64,000 nt of DNA from Lepraria neglecta (taxonomy: Eukaryota > Ascomycota > Lecanoromycetes > Lecanorales > Stereocaulaceae), in assembly GCA_033220425.1 (NCBI GenBank), contig CM065647.1, positions 372,001 through 436,000 of the forward strand. Reading direction: 5' to 3'. The notes beneath the pieces were generated by a model. That model made no database searches and had not been told where the DNA came from. It saw only the letters and a list, made by a program, of their open reading frames with translations. Numbering within the stretch: the stretch's first letter is position 1; every line of letters begins with the position of its first letter. This document shows, one piece after another, positions 22,125 through 32,244 of the stretch. The position numbers and the translations under genes are program-made.

Positions 22125-23408
22125 ATGACAGACACCGATGACGAGAGAGCAGGGGGTCCAGGGACTTCGTCCTCAGGTTTGTATTTCTCGATGACCTTCA
22201 GCCTGCAGACACTGACGCTACCAGCTGTAGTCTCCGTGCGTGAGGAGGAGCCTGACCCGAATAGATCACCGGAAATCGACAGAGACTATGAGGATATCGA
22301 AATCGAGTGGGACTTGGCCATCACGAATCAACGCAATGCGGAACTGAGACAGCGAAATAGAGTGAAGGAGTTTTTCGCCAAGCTCAAGAATATCAAATCC
22401 GTTTGGGACGAAGATGCTCGTGAATGGCTTGCTGTGCTGCCTCACACCATGCGCGGAGAGGCCATTCCCTTGTTCGAAAGCAATATAGACGGAGTTTTGG
22501 AAGATTACCAGCTGCATCCCAGCTACAGTTGGTTAACCCAGGGCGTGAACGCCGAGGATCCTGACATCGACTTCCATCAGCTTTCAGACACTGAACTACG
22601 GGAGCACCAGAACCGTCTTTTTATACCTCTCGGCCGCCTGTTCGTCAACGCAGCGAATGGCAATCGTTTCAATGAGCGTGCCCCCCGAAATCGTTCCCGC
22701 TTGACAAGGTGGACCGGCTACGAAGTGTTCGTCGCTGACAATCTAGGGCTTTGGATCGTCTTTGACGGGCATTCTCTCGCTAGCCACGCTCCGCTGTGGT
22801 ACCCAGTCCCCTGCGGCCTTACGATAGATTTTGAACGCGGAACCGCCTGCCTCCTTCCTTCTTTGAGCGACCTCGAGTATGCTACGTTTGAGAACGCCAG
22901 GGCGTCAATGAATACCACACACCAGACTGGCTTAATGATAATAAATGAAGTGGAGAAGTCTGACGTGAAGGAGATCGAAGACGAGGCGACCGCTCAGGAT
23001 ACCGCCCACGCGACTGGGAAAAGGAAACCGAAGGCCGATGTTGGTGAAACTCCGCTCATGTTAGCGATCGAAAAAGAGAAAAAAAACCTGGTGAAGCGGC
23101 TCCTCGAAATTGGAGCCGATGTCAACCATTCGAATAGGCGTGGTCAAATGCCAATCACATTAGCCGTCGCAAAGAGCAACGTCGCAATAGTCAGGCTACT
23201 TCTTAACACCGACAAAGTAAACATCGACCTTGACACTGGGAAACATCAAACGTTGTTCGAATATGCCTCTCAGATTGTATACTCTCACCTTGATAAGACC
23301 ACCATTGCCGATATGGCCGATTTTGCCGCCGGGCTCCGTGGCCTAAGCACATTTCCACGAACTATCGCGAAATTCGCTACAAATTTCCCTTCGTATGCTG
23401 TACTATAG
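22125..23408 (+). CDS. Ankyrin-repeat protein, probably truncated by a nonsense change
   Basis: Two exons are likely (22125-22176, 22225-23408; 411 residues); the 48-base intron has no stop and a multiple of three, so an unspliced 427-residue form is also possible. The N-terminal 270 residues match nothing I know. Ankyrin repeats begin about residue 300 (GETPLMLAIEKEKKNLVKRL, then GADVNHSNRRGQMPITLAVA). The frame ends at TAG 23,406-23,408, but the same frame is open again for 80 codons to 23,651 with protein-like sequence. A single CAG-to-TAG change explains the stop. It may still yield a working shortened protein. Confidence 0.6.
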   Translation: MTDTDDERAGGPGTSSSGLYFSMTFSLQTLTLPAVVSVREEEPDPNRSPEIDRDYEDIEIEWDLAITNQRNAELRQRNRVKEFFAKLKNIKSVWDEDAREWLAVLPHTMRGEAIPLFESNIDGVLEDYQLHPSYSWLTQGVNAEDPDIDFHQLSDTELREHQNRLFIPLGRLFVNAANGNRFNERAPRNRSRLTRWTGYEVFVADNLGLWIVFDGHSLASHAPLWYPVPCGLTIDFERGTACLLPSLSDLEYATFENARASMNTTHQTGLMIINEVEKSDVKEIEDEATAQDTAHATGKRKPKADVGETPLMLAIEKEKKNLVKRLLEIGADVNHSNRRGQMPITLAVAKSNVAIVRLLLNTDKVNIDLDTGKHQTLFEYASQIVYSHLDKTTIADMADFAAGLRGLSTFPRTIAKFATNFPSYAVL

Positions 23409-23651
23409 CAGCTCCGGAATTATGCGGTAGAACGTAACTTGAAGTTCAATTCTCATAAGGCGATCTATTCCGACCATCGTGAGAAACTACGTGAGTTCAG
23501 AAACACGCCCATCATCATCAAATTGCTCATATTAACAATTAAAGGTGTTGATCCTATCCGCAAGGACGAGCCCAGAGAGCAGCAGAATGTGGACTTGTCG
23601 GTGTTGAAGCCTGGAACTTCGATCATTGCACGAGATAGGCAAATCGCTTGA
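23409..23651 (+). pseudogene. In-frame continuation of the ankyrin gene beyond its stop
   Basis: Eighty codons in the same frame as the ankyrin gene, directly after the TAG: QLRNYAVERNLKFNSHKA... to the next stop. Composition is protein-like and charged. It would be translated only by readthrough or in an allele without the stop. Confidence 0.45.
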
Positions 23652-23964
23652 AAAGTGTAATTATCTTATCAAATTAGTTTGGCGGTCTCAAATATATAAA
23701 AATGAACTAGGAATTTTGACGTCGAACCGATCCATGAATCGGGATCGGCCATGGCATCCTCGAGCGCCGAGGATAATCAGCGACTATGTGGCGGCGCGGG
23801 TGTAATGGTGGAGGAGAGAGGAATCTCGCTGATGGTGGACTAATGCAGCACAGGGAGGGCGTCAATGCAGCCTTGATTCTGTTATATGGTTTTCAATGGC
23901 TCTTCCTTTTTCGTGTACGCTTTTGTGTCACGCTCACCGCTTGCGGCCATGTAGCTTCTGAACA
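23652..23964. other. Spacer upstream of the kinase pseudogene
   Basis: No coding signal seen. Confidence 0.4.
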
Positions 23965-26131
23965 ATGGCTTCTCGACGCACTGATGTACGGCCTTCTTTA
24001 ATTACATCTTCAAATTCCACCGAGGGAACTCAAGCTCTGCCTTCAACGCGAGTGACCGAATGACAGGTCGAAGATCTACGAGTCGGCCCAGAGGGCAAGC
24101 TCGCTCACGGAAACGTATGAAAAGCCATCAAGAACTGAAGCAATATATCGCATACAAACCAGAATATGCAGAGCAGGTCAAGGAAGCTATCGAGGCCAGA
24201 GCAAGGGTAGATCGGGCTCGGTCACTGGAAGCCGACAAGGAAATAGAAAAATTACTTAGCCCAGTTCCAGCCTCGCCATATGATCCATCTAATTTGCCGC
24301 GCAACATGAAGGGTGAGGTTGCAGATCTGCCGGACGGATACAGAAAAAGCATCCGCCAGGCTCATCGTTAGGGCCTGCTATCCGAGCCCATAGCGTCTTA
24401 TTATCTGAACGTACATCACGCGGGTTCAGATAAGGTTCCGGGACAAGGCGGTCGGGCATCGTTGCTAGAAGCAATCCTCTTGATGGATCCCCAGATGCTC
24501 AGAGTCTCCGGATGGAGAGTAATACGTAAACTTGGGAACGGTACCTTCGGTGATGTGATTCTATGGGGAAAGCTTCGAGCGAATGGTTTACCTGTGAGTG
24601 ATTCACCCATTCCCTGGAGACAAAAGTGCTGACACCGGAACAGCTCCTCAGAATAGCCGTTAAAGACAGCAGCATTATCCCGCATTGGGAAGACTACAAC
24701 TCTGAAGCACATCTTACTCGGAGGTTGAACGATCGAGGCTGTCCCAACGTGATAAATATGAGAATTTTCCGCCGGCGCTGCTGTGGTAAACAAAAAAGCC
24801 CTGATAACTGTGATAGGTAGTCGAATGGGTATTCATCCCTGCTACGGAACAAAGGAACAGTGATGGCACCATACGTTTTCAGGAGCACAGACACAGAACC
24901 TGTTACGAGCACGCTGATTACGGAGATCTTTTCTGCCTCGAAAGTTGGTATGAAACCTACGGGTGAGTCCAGCATTTGCTTGATGCAGAATGAACCAAGG
25001 AGTCCCCGAACTAACTACAAGCAGACTCATCTTTCCAGAAGCATTTTTATGACATGTATTCTATAGCCTCGCAAATGCTTTATGCTATTGTTGTCGTGGA
25101 GGGAATAATCCGCAGCCCGATGTTGCGTGAGATCCGATAGGGCATTACGATATCAAGCAGGAGAACACATTCCTTGCTGCCCCGGATGAAGAACAAAATC
25201 GACGGTATCCGTGTGTCAAATTGGGTGACTTCGGCTGCGCATGGCCTGTAGGTCTAGGAGTACCAGAAGTTCGGCACTTCAAGTCTAAAAATGCTGCTGG
25301 GACATCAGGGTAAGTGCATGTATGACAAAACCATATTTGGAATAGTCTACTGATACACATGAAGTTACATGGCGCCTATGAGGGTGCTACGAATAATGAC
25401 TAAGCTTACCAACCATGTCAAATAGGAAGTCAAAAATCGGGCCCCCGAACAACAGGGCCGTAGACGCAAATCGGACGAGCTAATCGGTCCTCAATCGGAT
25501 ATCTACTCCGTCCGAAGGACATTTTATCACATATACAACGGGCTCCTCTACCACCACATCACCAAGCCCACAACCTACAATGACATATCGTATGAGGCGG
25601 AGTATATGTTGCAGGCTAAGATGAGGGCGGCCGTAATGGTGCACTCCCCAGAACTCAATAGAGCTGTGAACTACTGCGTGGAAACCAACCCTAAAAGACC
25701 GTCCGGATGCCTATGCCCTCTAACGACCTACGAAATACTCTATGGAGCAATGGCGTGCGGTTGCCGAAGTAGAAGCGGCAACTGCAACCAGAAACAGGTT
25801 GCCTCCACAGTGCTTCCCCAGCAGCGTGCTCTACACCAAAGAAGACCAGCAGCGTTTCGAGACTGATCCCCACTTCACAGAATTATATAGGCAGCACAAT
25901 CTTGCACGGGTATGGGAGATTTTCAAGCCTTCGGCCGCCGAGCAGAGCAATACTTATGTGCCGGTCGTTTCTGATGGTTTAGGATATGACAGCAGGAATG
26001 AAGGTCAGACACCAAGAAGACAGGAGCGCAGGAATAGGAATGATGGGCAAGAGAAGACGAAGAGGAATTTTGGGTTTGCGGGAGTAATGAAGAAACTTGC
26101 CTCAGCTTGGGTAGGTGATAGGAGGTACTAA
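23965..26131 (+). pseudogene. Fungal serine/threonine protein kinase, broken
   Basis: A whole kinase can still be followed: glycine loop LGNGTFGDVILWG (about 24,531), lysine strand RIAVKDS (about 24,650), helix C with SEAHLTRRL, FPEAFL*HVFYSLANAL, catalytic loop GHYDIKQENTF (about 25,135), LGDFGCAW (25,221), GTSG|YMAP and QSDIYSV.RTFYHIYNG, and a C-tail EQWRAVAEVEAATA. Splice sites are partly kept (24,594-24,643; 25,310-25,364; 25,384-25,425). It is disabled by a frame change at about 24,060, TAG 24,369-24,371, a stop near 24,818, TGA 25,050-25,052 and TGA 25,128-25,130 (both where Trp is expected), a frameshift near 25,700 and TAA 25,721-25,723. Good preservation between the breaks points to recent loss. 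Confidence 0.82.
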
Positions 26132-26884
26132 GGCAGGCGTTGTTATTCCCACATGTTCTCATTATGCTGTTATTGTGAGGTACTTTGAATTATCATTTGC
26201 AGCAGTAGATCAAATAATGTCGAAATTTGATGATTGACCAATCATACTTTCCACTAGAAGAGCGCCGTGAGACTGAAACTCAAACATCGACCCACAACCC
26301 GGTCTCAGGAATATAAAATCTCCTCTTCTTCCCTCAATGTGCTCCAATACAATCACATCGACCTTGAATTACGGAGCCTTGACGAGACCCTGCCCCTTTT
26401 CAAAGCAGCCAGCATGATGGGAAAGAGCTCCGGAGGCCGCCCGCGGCCTAGTGCACTGGATCTGAGACAGAGAGCGATCGGACACGATGGATCAGCAGAC
26501 ATTAGGTAAAGATTATTGCTGGAGGTGGGGGCAACAGCTTGCACGCATAGCCACGGCCGAGAAAGAGCAATGCTTGCGAGAGGAGGCCCTGTGAGCTATG
26601 TGATTGATAGCGGAAATCAGATCCGAAGCTAAATCTCAATGATGCAATTGTGTTGAATGCCACCAATCCACCTTGCGGATTCCCATGGGGAACGCGACAG
26701 TCTATACTCAAAACGACAATGATCTACATCACCCAATTCCTACGAGCTTTGGCCTTATGCCTGCGCGCTTCCTTGACCCCCCACATCCACTTCGCAGGCT
26801 CCAATGCGATCGTTCGGTCCTCCAACATAGCATTTATCTACAGACATCACCCCCATACATCATAAAGGCTTCAGAAAGTCCAAT
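26132..26884. other. Intergenic; promoter of the DHA1 transporter
   Basis: Right border of the accessory island. No gene or repeat recognised. Confidence 0.45.
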
Positions 26885-28486
26885 ATGGCGGACGCTGCAC
26901 GAAGGGACAGCGCGATGGAGAAGGCAGCCGACGATGGCTCCCCCACTCGAAACAGCGACAACAATGAGGAGCAGAAGGTCAGGGAGGATGGCAAAATCGA
27001 GCTCACGGAGGAGGATTGCTACCAAAAACTCGGCTTCTCCTATCCAACCTGGAAGAAGTGGATGATACTCTCCGTCATCTTCGCCGTTCAGGTCTCGATG
27101 AACTTCAACACCAGCATCTACTCCAACGCCGTCGCGCCTCTCACGGTGGCATTTAAGATATCTGGGCAAGCAGCACGGGTTGGCCAGTGTGTCTACTTGG
27201 TTACTTATGCTTTTGGATGCGAGCTGTGGGCCCCCTGGAGTGAGGATCTCGGCCGCTGGCCCATTCTACAGCTTTCGCTCTTCTTGGTCAACATCTGGCA
27301 GATACCCTGCGCTTTAGCACCCAACTATAGCACCATCATCGCCTTCCGCTTCCTCGGCGGTCTCTCGTCGGCCGGCGGTTCGGTGACATTGGGCATGGTT
27401 GCCGACATGTGGGAGGCCGACAATCAGCAATATGCTGTGGCCTTCATTGTGCTCTCCTCTGTTGGTGGTTCAGCCGTTGGTCCTCTTGTTGGGGCCTTTG
27501 TAGAGCGTTGGTTGAGCTGGCATTGGAACTTCTGGGTTCAACTCATCTTCGGCGGTGTCGTTCAAGTGGCCCACTTCGTCCTTGTACCAGAGACGAGAGC
27601 CACGATTATAGTCGACCGAGAAGCAAAGAAGAGGCGCAAGGCCGGCGAGACGAATATATACGGACCCAACGAGCTTAAAGAGAACCGCTTCCAGTTCAAG
27701 AAGATCCTAGTCATTTGGGCTCGACCCTTCGAGATGTTCATTCGCGAGCCGATAGTGCTGTGTCTATCACTCCTTTCCGGCTTTTCCGACGCCCTCATCT
27801 TCACCTTCCTCGAATCCTATCAACCCGTCTACGAGCAATGGGGATTTGGTACTACGGCCCTAGGTCTTGCCTTCATTCCGATCATCATTGGCTATTTCCT
27901 CTCCTACTTCTCCTTCTTTCCCTTCATCCACCGACACCGCCAGATACGCCGGAAGGACCCTGATGCTCTTCAGCCTGAAGCTCGCCTCTACTGGCTTCTT
28001 TATCTTGCGCCGCTGGAGTTCATCGGGCTGATCGGTTTCGCCTGGACGACTCTGGGCCCAGCATATCACGTACACTGGATTGCGCCCATGATCTTCTCGA
28101 TGCTGGTAGGAATCGCCAACTACGCAATCTACATGGCGACAGTCGACTACATGATTGCTTCATACGGACCTTACTCCGCTTCTGCAACTGGCGGAAATGG
28201 GTTCTCTCGCGACTTCCTGGCTGGCATAGCAGCCATGTATTCGACACCATTCTACACGGACGTTGGTAATGGACATGCGAAATACAAGCTTGAGTGGCCT
28301 ACCACCGTTTTGGCGGGATTGGCCATCCTTGTGACCATCCCGATCTATATCTTCTACTGGAAAGGGCCAATTGTTAGGGAGAAGAGTAAATTCGCCCAGA
28401 CATTAGCGAGCGATCGAAAGAGAGGCGGAAGAGGCGATAGCGTGGGTGTGAAGGCTGAGGCTGGGCATATGGAGGACGACCCTTGA
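26885..28486 (+). CDS. MFS transporter, DHA1 (drug:H+ antiporter-1) type
   Basis: Single exon, 533 residues. A 60-residue charged N-tail is followed by twelve predicted membrane segments. Helix 2-3 carries APWSEDLGRWPIL (motif A), helix 4 FRFLGGLSSAGGSVTLG, and helix 5 GPLVGAFVERWLSWHWNFW (motif C), as in the fungal Tpo/Flr-type DHA1 exporters. The central loop is long and basic (KKRRKAGETNIYGPNELK). Such proteins extrude drugs, polyamines or organic acids with protons at the plasma membrane; the substrate is unknown. The absence of introns contrasts with the 12-exon sugar porter but is common in this subfamily. Confidence 0.9.
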   Translation: MADAARRDSAMEKAADDGSPTRNSDNNEEQKVREDGKIELTEEDCYQKLGFSYPTWKKWMILSVIFAVQVSMNFNTSIYSNAVAPLTVAFKISGQAARVGQCVYLVTYAFGCELWAPWSEDLGRWPILQLSLFLVNIWQIPCALAPNYSTIIAFRFLGGLSSAGGSVTLGMVADMWEADNQQYAVAFIVLSSVGGSAVGPLVGAFVERWLSWHWNFWVQLIFGGVVQVAHFVLVPETRATIIVDREAKKRRKAGETNIYGPNELKENRFQFKKILVIWARPFEMFIREPIVLCLSLLSGFSDALIFTFLESYQPVYEQWGFGTTALGLAFIPIIIGYFLSYFSFFPFIHRHRQIRRKDPDALQPEARLYWLLYLAPLEFIGLIGFAWTTLGPAYHVHWIAPMIFSMLVGIANYAIYMATVDYMIASYGPYSASATGGNGFSRDFLAGIAAMYSTPFYTDVGNGHAKYKLEWPTTVLAGLAILVTIPIYIFYWKGPIVREKSKFAQTLASDRKRGGRGDSVGVKAEAGHMEDDP

Positions 28487-28888
28487 ATATGAGTTGGGTG
28501 TACAAAAGGTAGAGGCGTAAGCTTGGGCTTTTAGGCCCTCATGCATTTCATTACTATATTTTGTTCATGAGTAACGTGGCGATCTTCACGGGTTGATCGC
28601 CTTAAGCAACCCTTTCCTTTCATTACGATCGCGCATGACTTATGATATCTTACAAGACTTGGCCTGTCTCTACGATACTCATCATATACCGATTTCATTT
28701 CTGGTGCATGTACAATAACGAAAGCCTAATGCGCTGGGACTGGCCCGAACAACTGGCTTAGGGTAATTGATCTTATTGAATTTCCACAGCATCTACAATC
28801 TCCTAAATGTCAAAGCTGTGAACCAAATCCAATATTTTGACCTAGCCTTCAACGGCTGCTGCCAACACTGAGATACGAAAATACCACT
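28487..28888. other. Intergenic, convergent 3' ends
   Basis: Lies between the DHA1 gene and the leftward GNAT remnant. Nothing recognised. Confidence 0.45.
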
Positions 28889-29712
28889 TCACGAATGAGC
28901 GATGTCTCCACCGAAGGAGCTGTCTCTAGCCGATTCCGAAAACGTCCTCCCGGAAGCAGTCCTTGTCAGCTTGACCATCGGATTCCTACGCAGAACCTCA
29001 TATCGCAGCTCCTCTTCCGCCCTTCCATTTGCACGAAGCTCACCTTTATACCATCAAAGCTGTGTCTCTTGTATAACCTTCCTTCTAGACCGCAGACTTC
29101 GACTCCGCATCAGGGGCTCTCGGCATCAGCTTCCAAGGTACCCATTTGCACAAGGAGTGTTTCGGCCCCGCGGTCTTTGAATTGGCTGTCGACGGCAAGG
29201 CGCGAGAGGTACCACCAGTCGAGGATGTCAAAGCACTGGACATGATCCACTTTCAGCGATGCTTCTAGAGCTGCTAGGCGAGCGAAGTCGATGTCGCAGC
29301 GTTTGTGTTGGTGGGAGATGGACCGGGCTTCGAGTTTAGCTAATACTCCTGTACATCAATGTTAGTGTCAACCATGGGGAGACCGTCGAGGAGCCGAACA
29401 TACTGTTCACGTCCTCTTCTTGGCCTTCGCCCTACCCATGCGCTCCCAGATTGCATACCCAACCGCATTGCCCGCGTACGTACTACCCCTATCTGAAATC
29501 GCGATATCTTGCTCTTCCATCACGGCTACCACGATCGTCGTCTTATCGTACAGGTACCTTTTGAGCATGAGCTGCGACAAGAATTGAATGTCGACCGGGT
29601 ATTGGCGCCGATAGGGGTGCTTGTAGTTGAAGAATAGGTCGTTCGTGAGAGAGGTTGTGTAGAGTTCTGTGAGACGTGGGAGGTTGATAGGGGTGGCTTC
29701 GCGGAGATGCAT
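28889..29712 (-). pseudogene. GNAT-family N-acetyltransferase, apparently broken
   Basis: Exon 1 (29712-29436) starts MHLREATPINLPRLTELY and runs to VGYAIWERMG, the first half of a fungal GNAT domain. A GTAGGG..CAG intron leads to exon 2 (from 29348), VLAKLEARSI through FDILDWWYLSRLAVDSQFKDRG, where AETLLVQMG matches the acetyl-CoA-binding motif. Then an in-frame TGA at 29,112-29,110 interrupts ESP*CGVEVCGLEGRLYKRHSF, and a one-base shift near 29,060 is needed to reach the plausible C-terminus (GRAEEELRYEVLRRNPM). A 39-base intron could hide the TGA but not the shift. I favour a recent pseudogene. Confidence 0.6.
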
Positions 29713-30476
29713 GTCCGTGAGGGTTGGGCGTTAGCTTTTTCGGAAGAAGTGAGATTCCTGGATGATAGGTGACGGCGATATTGGCCGTAATGTCTGTTTT
29801 CTGTCTGTGCAGGTAAACTGGTTCTTCTATCCCTGCGATAAAGGGCACATCGACGCCCCGGAAGCAAGTAGTCATTCTAACAATGAATGCTTATCTATAG
29901 AAGGCGGGGTGTTTTGCTATTATTCATGGGGCTTTTTGAGGTTGTACGAGGATAATTCCAAAGCAGTAAGCTGCTTTGGTGATCCGTTGATTAGTTCAAG
30001 GCTCTATGTTCGTGATCTGGTTTGAAACTGGAGCTTCACTCTTCGCTTTTTCCTCCTCTTATTGACTTCACGTGTTCCAATTCTGGCATTTTCATCATCA
30101 GGATCATTCCGTCACCGTTGTTCCATCGCGGATTCCACGGCCGTTATAGCACTCTATCAAGGCGCTGTCTTATGACCTTTGGAGAGCGTTCATCGGCCAA
30201 GGTATGTGTCTTGTTCATGTTGCACAATAGTGGGTCTGTGTTCGTCGTAGCTTCGTCTATGGTGAAGGTTTGGTCAAACAGTGCCCTATGCTCTGTCTTT
30301 AGCAGCACAGCGGAGTCGAATTGTCTATCCAATATGTTCTATCATTACTAAAGTACAAGATGCAGAACGCAGCTATCATCCCATGGACAAGTAAAACAGC
30401 CCGCAAACATTTCTCGATCGCCATTGTTCACCATCAGTTTACAGTCCCAGCTCTAGCCCGCCTTGTTTTTCAAATC
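29713..30476. other. Intergenic
   Basis: Between the GNAT remnant and the membrane-protein gene. Small frames only; no domain, RNA or repeat recognised. Confidence 0.45.
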
Positions 30477-31539
30477 TCAATGCACAGCAATCCCTCCACG
30501 CCTTCCATTCCTTATTGCAGCTAATTCATACACCTCCCTCCCCTCGTGCTGCACCTGGGCTCTGCCAATGGTCGACAGTCGCTCAAAATATGGGGGCAGA
30601 GGTGGGCGAACTGGCAGTTCTGAAAGCGTATCGATGGCTGTGTTAGACCGTTCTTTACTAGCAATATCTGACGGCATTTCTTCCACTGTTGTCCCACTAT
30701 CATGAGTATGAGGTGGAGTAGCAGCCACTACGTAGCTTGTATGAGCTCGAAGTGGGTCGATAGGCCCCAGCAGATGTGTGCGTTGGTTTTCGAGGTCAAG
30801 GACCTCGCGTTCGAGAGGTTGGACATCCAAGAAGGTGGTTCGTGTCGTTGAATCCCTGTTAGGAAGTCGCTTGCTGCGTCGGTGGCGGTGGAAAATTACG
30901 CTGGCATAGATGAGGGTGGCAGCGAAGGCAAAGCTGGCGGTGGAGATGGAATTAGGTTAGCCGTTTTCATTGAGCGTTGGGCACTGGCCAGCTCATGCTC
31001 GAATCGGTCTGGCTAGGCAAGTCCAAGGAGTAGTAGGCTCCGAGACTTACAACAAGGCCGTAGATATCCCGACATATCTCATGTTCCCCAAGGCAATAGA
31101 CCCGGTAGCATCTGGAGGCCCGTCCTCCGAGTTGACTTCGACTCCGTTGATGACCTGGGCCACTAGCATGCCTAACCAGATAAAGGTCTGGACAGACTGA
31201 AAGACGAAGTAATTGATTGGCTTTAGCTTGCCGCAGAAGAGCAAGAATATTTCTGCTAGGAGAAGCATGAGACCGATGAGACAGACGACTATCAATAGGT
31301 ATACGACTCTGCATGAGGTTAGATAAGGGATGAGATAAGTAGAGAGGATCGTACGCTGGAATTCCGTAATTGTCATACTCGCCCTCATCATCACCGGGAT
31401 TTTCGTATTTGTCAACGACAGTTACGAGCCAAATGTACAGCCTGAAAAAATAGAGTACGAATGCAAGCTGGACAAGCCAGAAGGGAATAAGAACTCGTTT
31501 CATGAATGGCGAGCTTTTCGTATTCGCGACCCATATCAT
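30477..31539 (-). CDS. Four-helix membrane protein of unknown function
   Basis: Three exons: 31539-31355, 31308-31051, 30933-30477; 299 residues, all joins in frame. Membrane segments: RVLIPFWLVQLAFVLYFF, VVYLLIVVCLIGLMLLLAEI, a third around FVFQSVQTFIWLGMLVAQVI, and FFAFAATLIYASVIF, followed by a 145-residue cytosolic tail rich in Pro, Thr and charged residues. The arrangement of four helices plus disordered tail resembles fungal MARVEL-like or related integral proteins, but I cannot name the family. The internal Met at residue 13 is an alternative start, since the first helix begins right after it. Confidence 0.75.
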
Positions 31540-32244
31540 CGCGTCAAGGGAATGGAGTTTACAGAAGGAATGGAGACGAGAGATCGATATCCATCCTAGG
31601 TATCTTTTTATTGGGGTTCTTTGGGGCTGGGCCCAGGAAGGCTCTCTTCATGGGAGAGTCATGGATCGATCCTTTTTCGGCAATGTTTCGGGAGCAGTCG
31701 ATGGCGTTGTCTTACACGCATTCACAGAGAGAATGTCTTCAGAATATGTATAAAATGGGACATATGGCTTGGAAAAACGCTTGATTTGGCAGAAGCATGA
31801 CCCCATCTGACACAACAGCCTCCTCTGTTTCGACGGAAGCAATAGAGCTTGCGTGAAAGCGGAATTGAGAAAGCAAGAGATTCAACTTGAGTTAGCCGAA
31901 TCTTAGGACAGTTCACCTGTGCTCTTTTCGAATGCATTGTGGTCTGGAGAGTATTGTGGTACCAATAATGAACAGTCTTTTCTTATGCTATTATTAAATC
32001 GAAATGCTTTATGTTTCATATAAGTCATCACCATCACCATGGCCACACCGGCTTCGCATGACATACATAATGTTGGAAAATATGCATCAAGCATTATTTT
32101 GCACGCCGAAAAATGCCGCTGTCATAAACGCCCTCATTCGATTGCTCGAGACGTGGTTCTCTCCCATTATGTTCCAAGTACCAGGTCGTGTTCACACGCA
32201 GCGCCTACCATTCTATTACACCTTGATGTCGATGAGGGAAAGGG
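31540..32244. other. Intergenic
   Basis: Promoter side of the membrane-protein gene and 3' side of the large disordered gene. Nothing else recognised. Confidence 0.45.

Noticed and set aside
24060-26131. Intact kinase with unusual introns
   Set aside because: I tried to splice around the stops; some disappear, but the TGA codons at 25,050 and 25,128 sit inside conserved motifs and the shift near 25,700 cannot be spliced away.
22125-26131. Repeat-induced point mutation as the cause of all breaks
   Set aside because: One stop fits the CpA-to-TpA context, but the two TGA stops in the kinase arise in a CpC context, so RIP alone is not supported.
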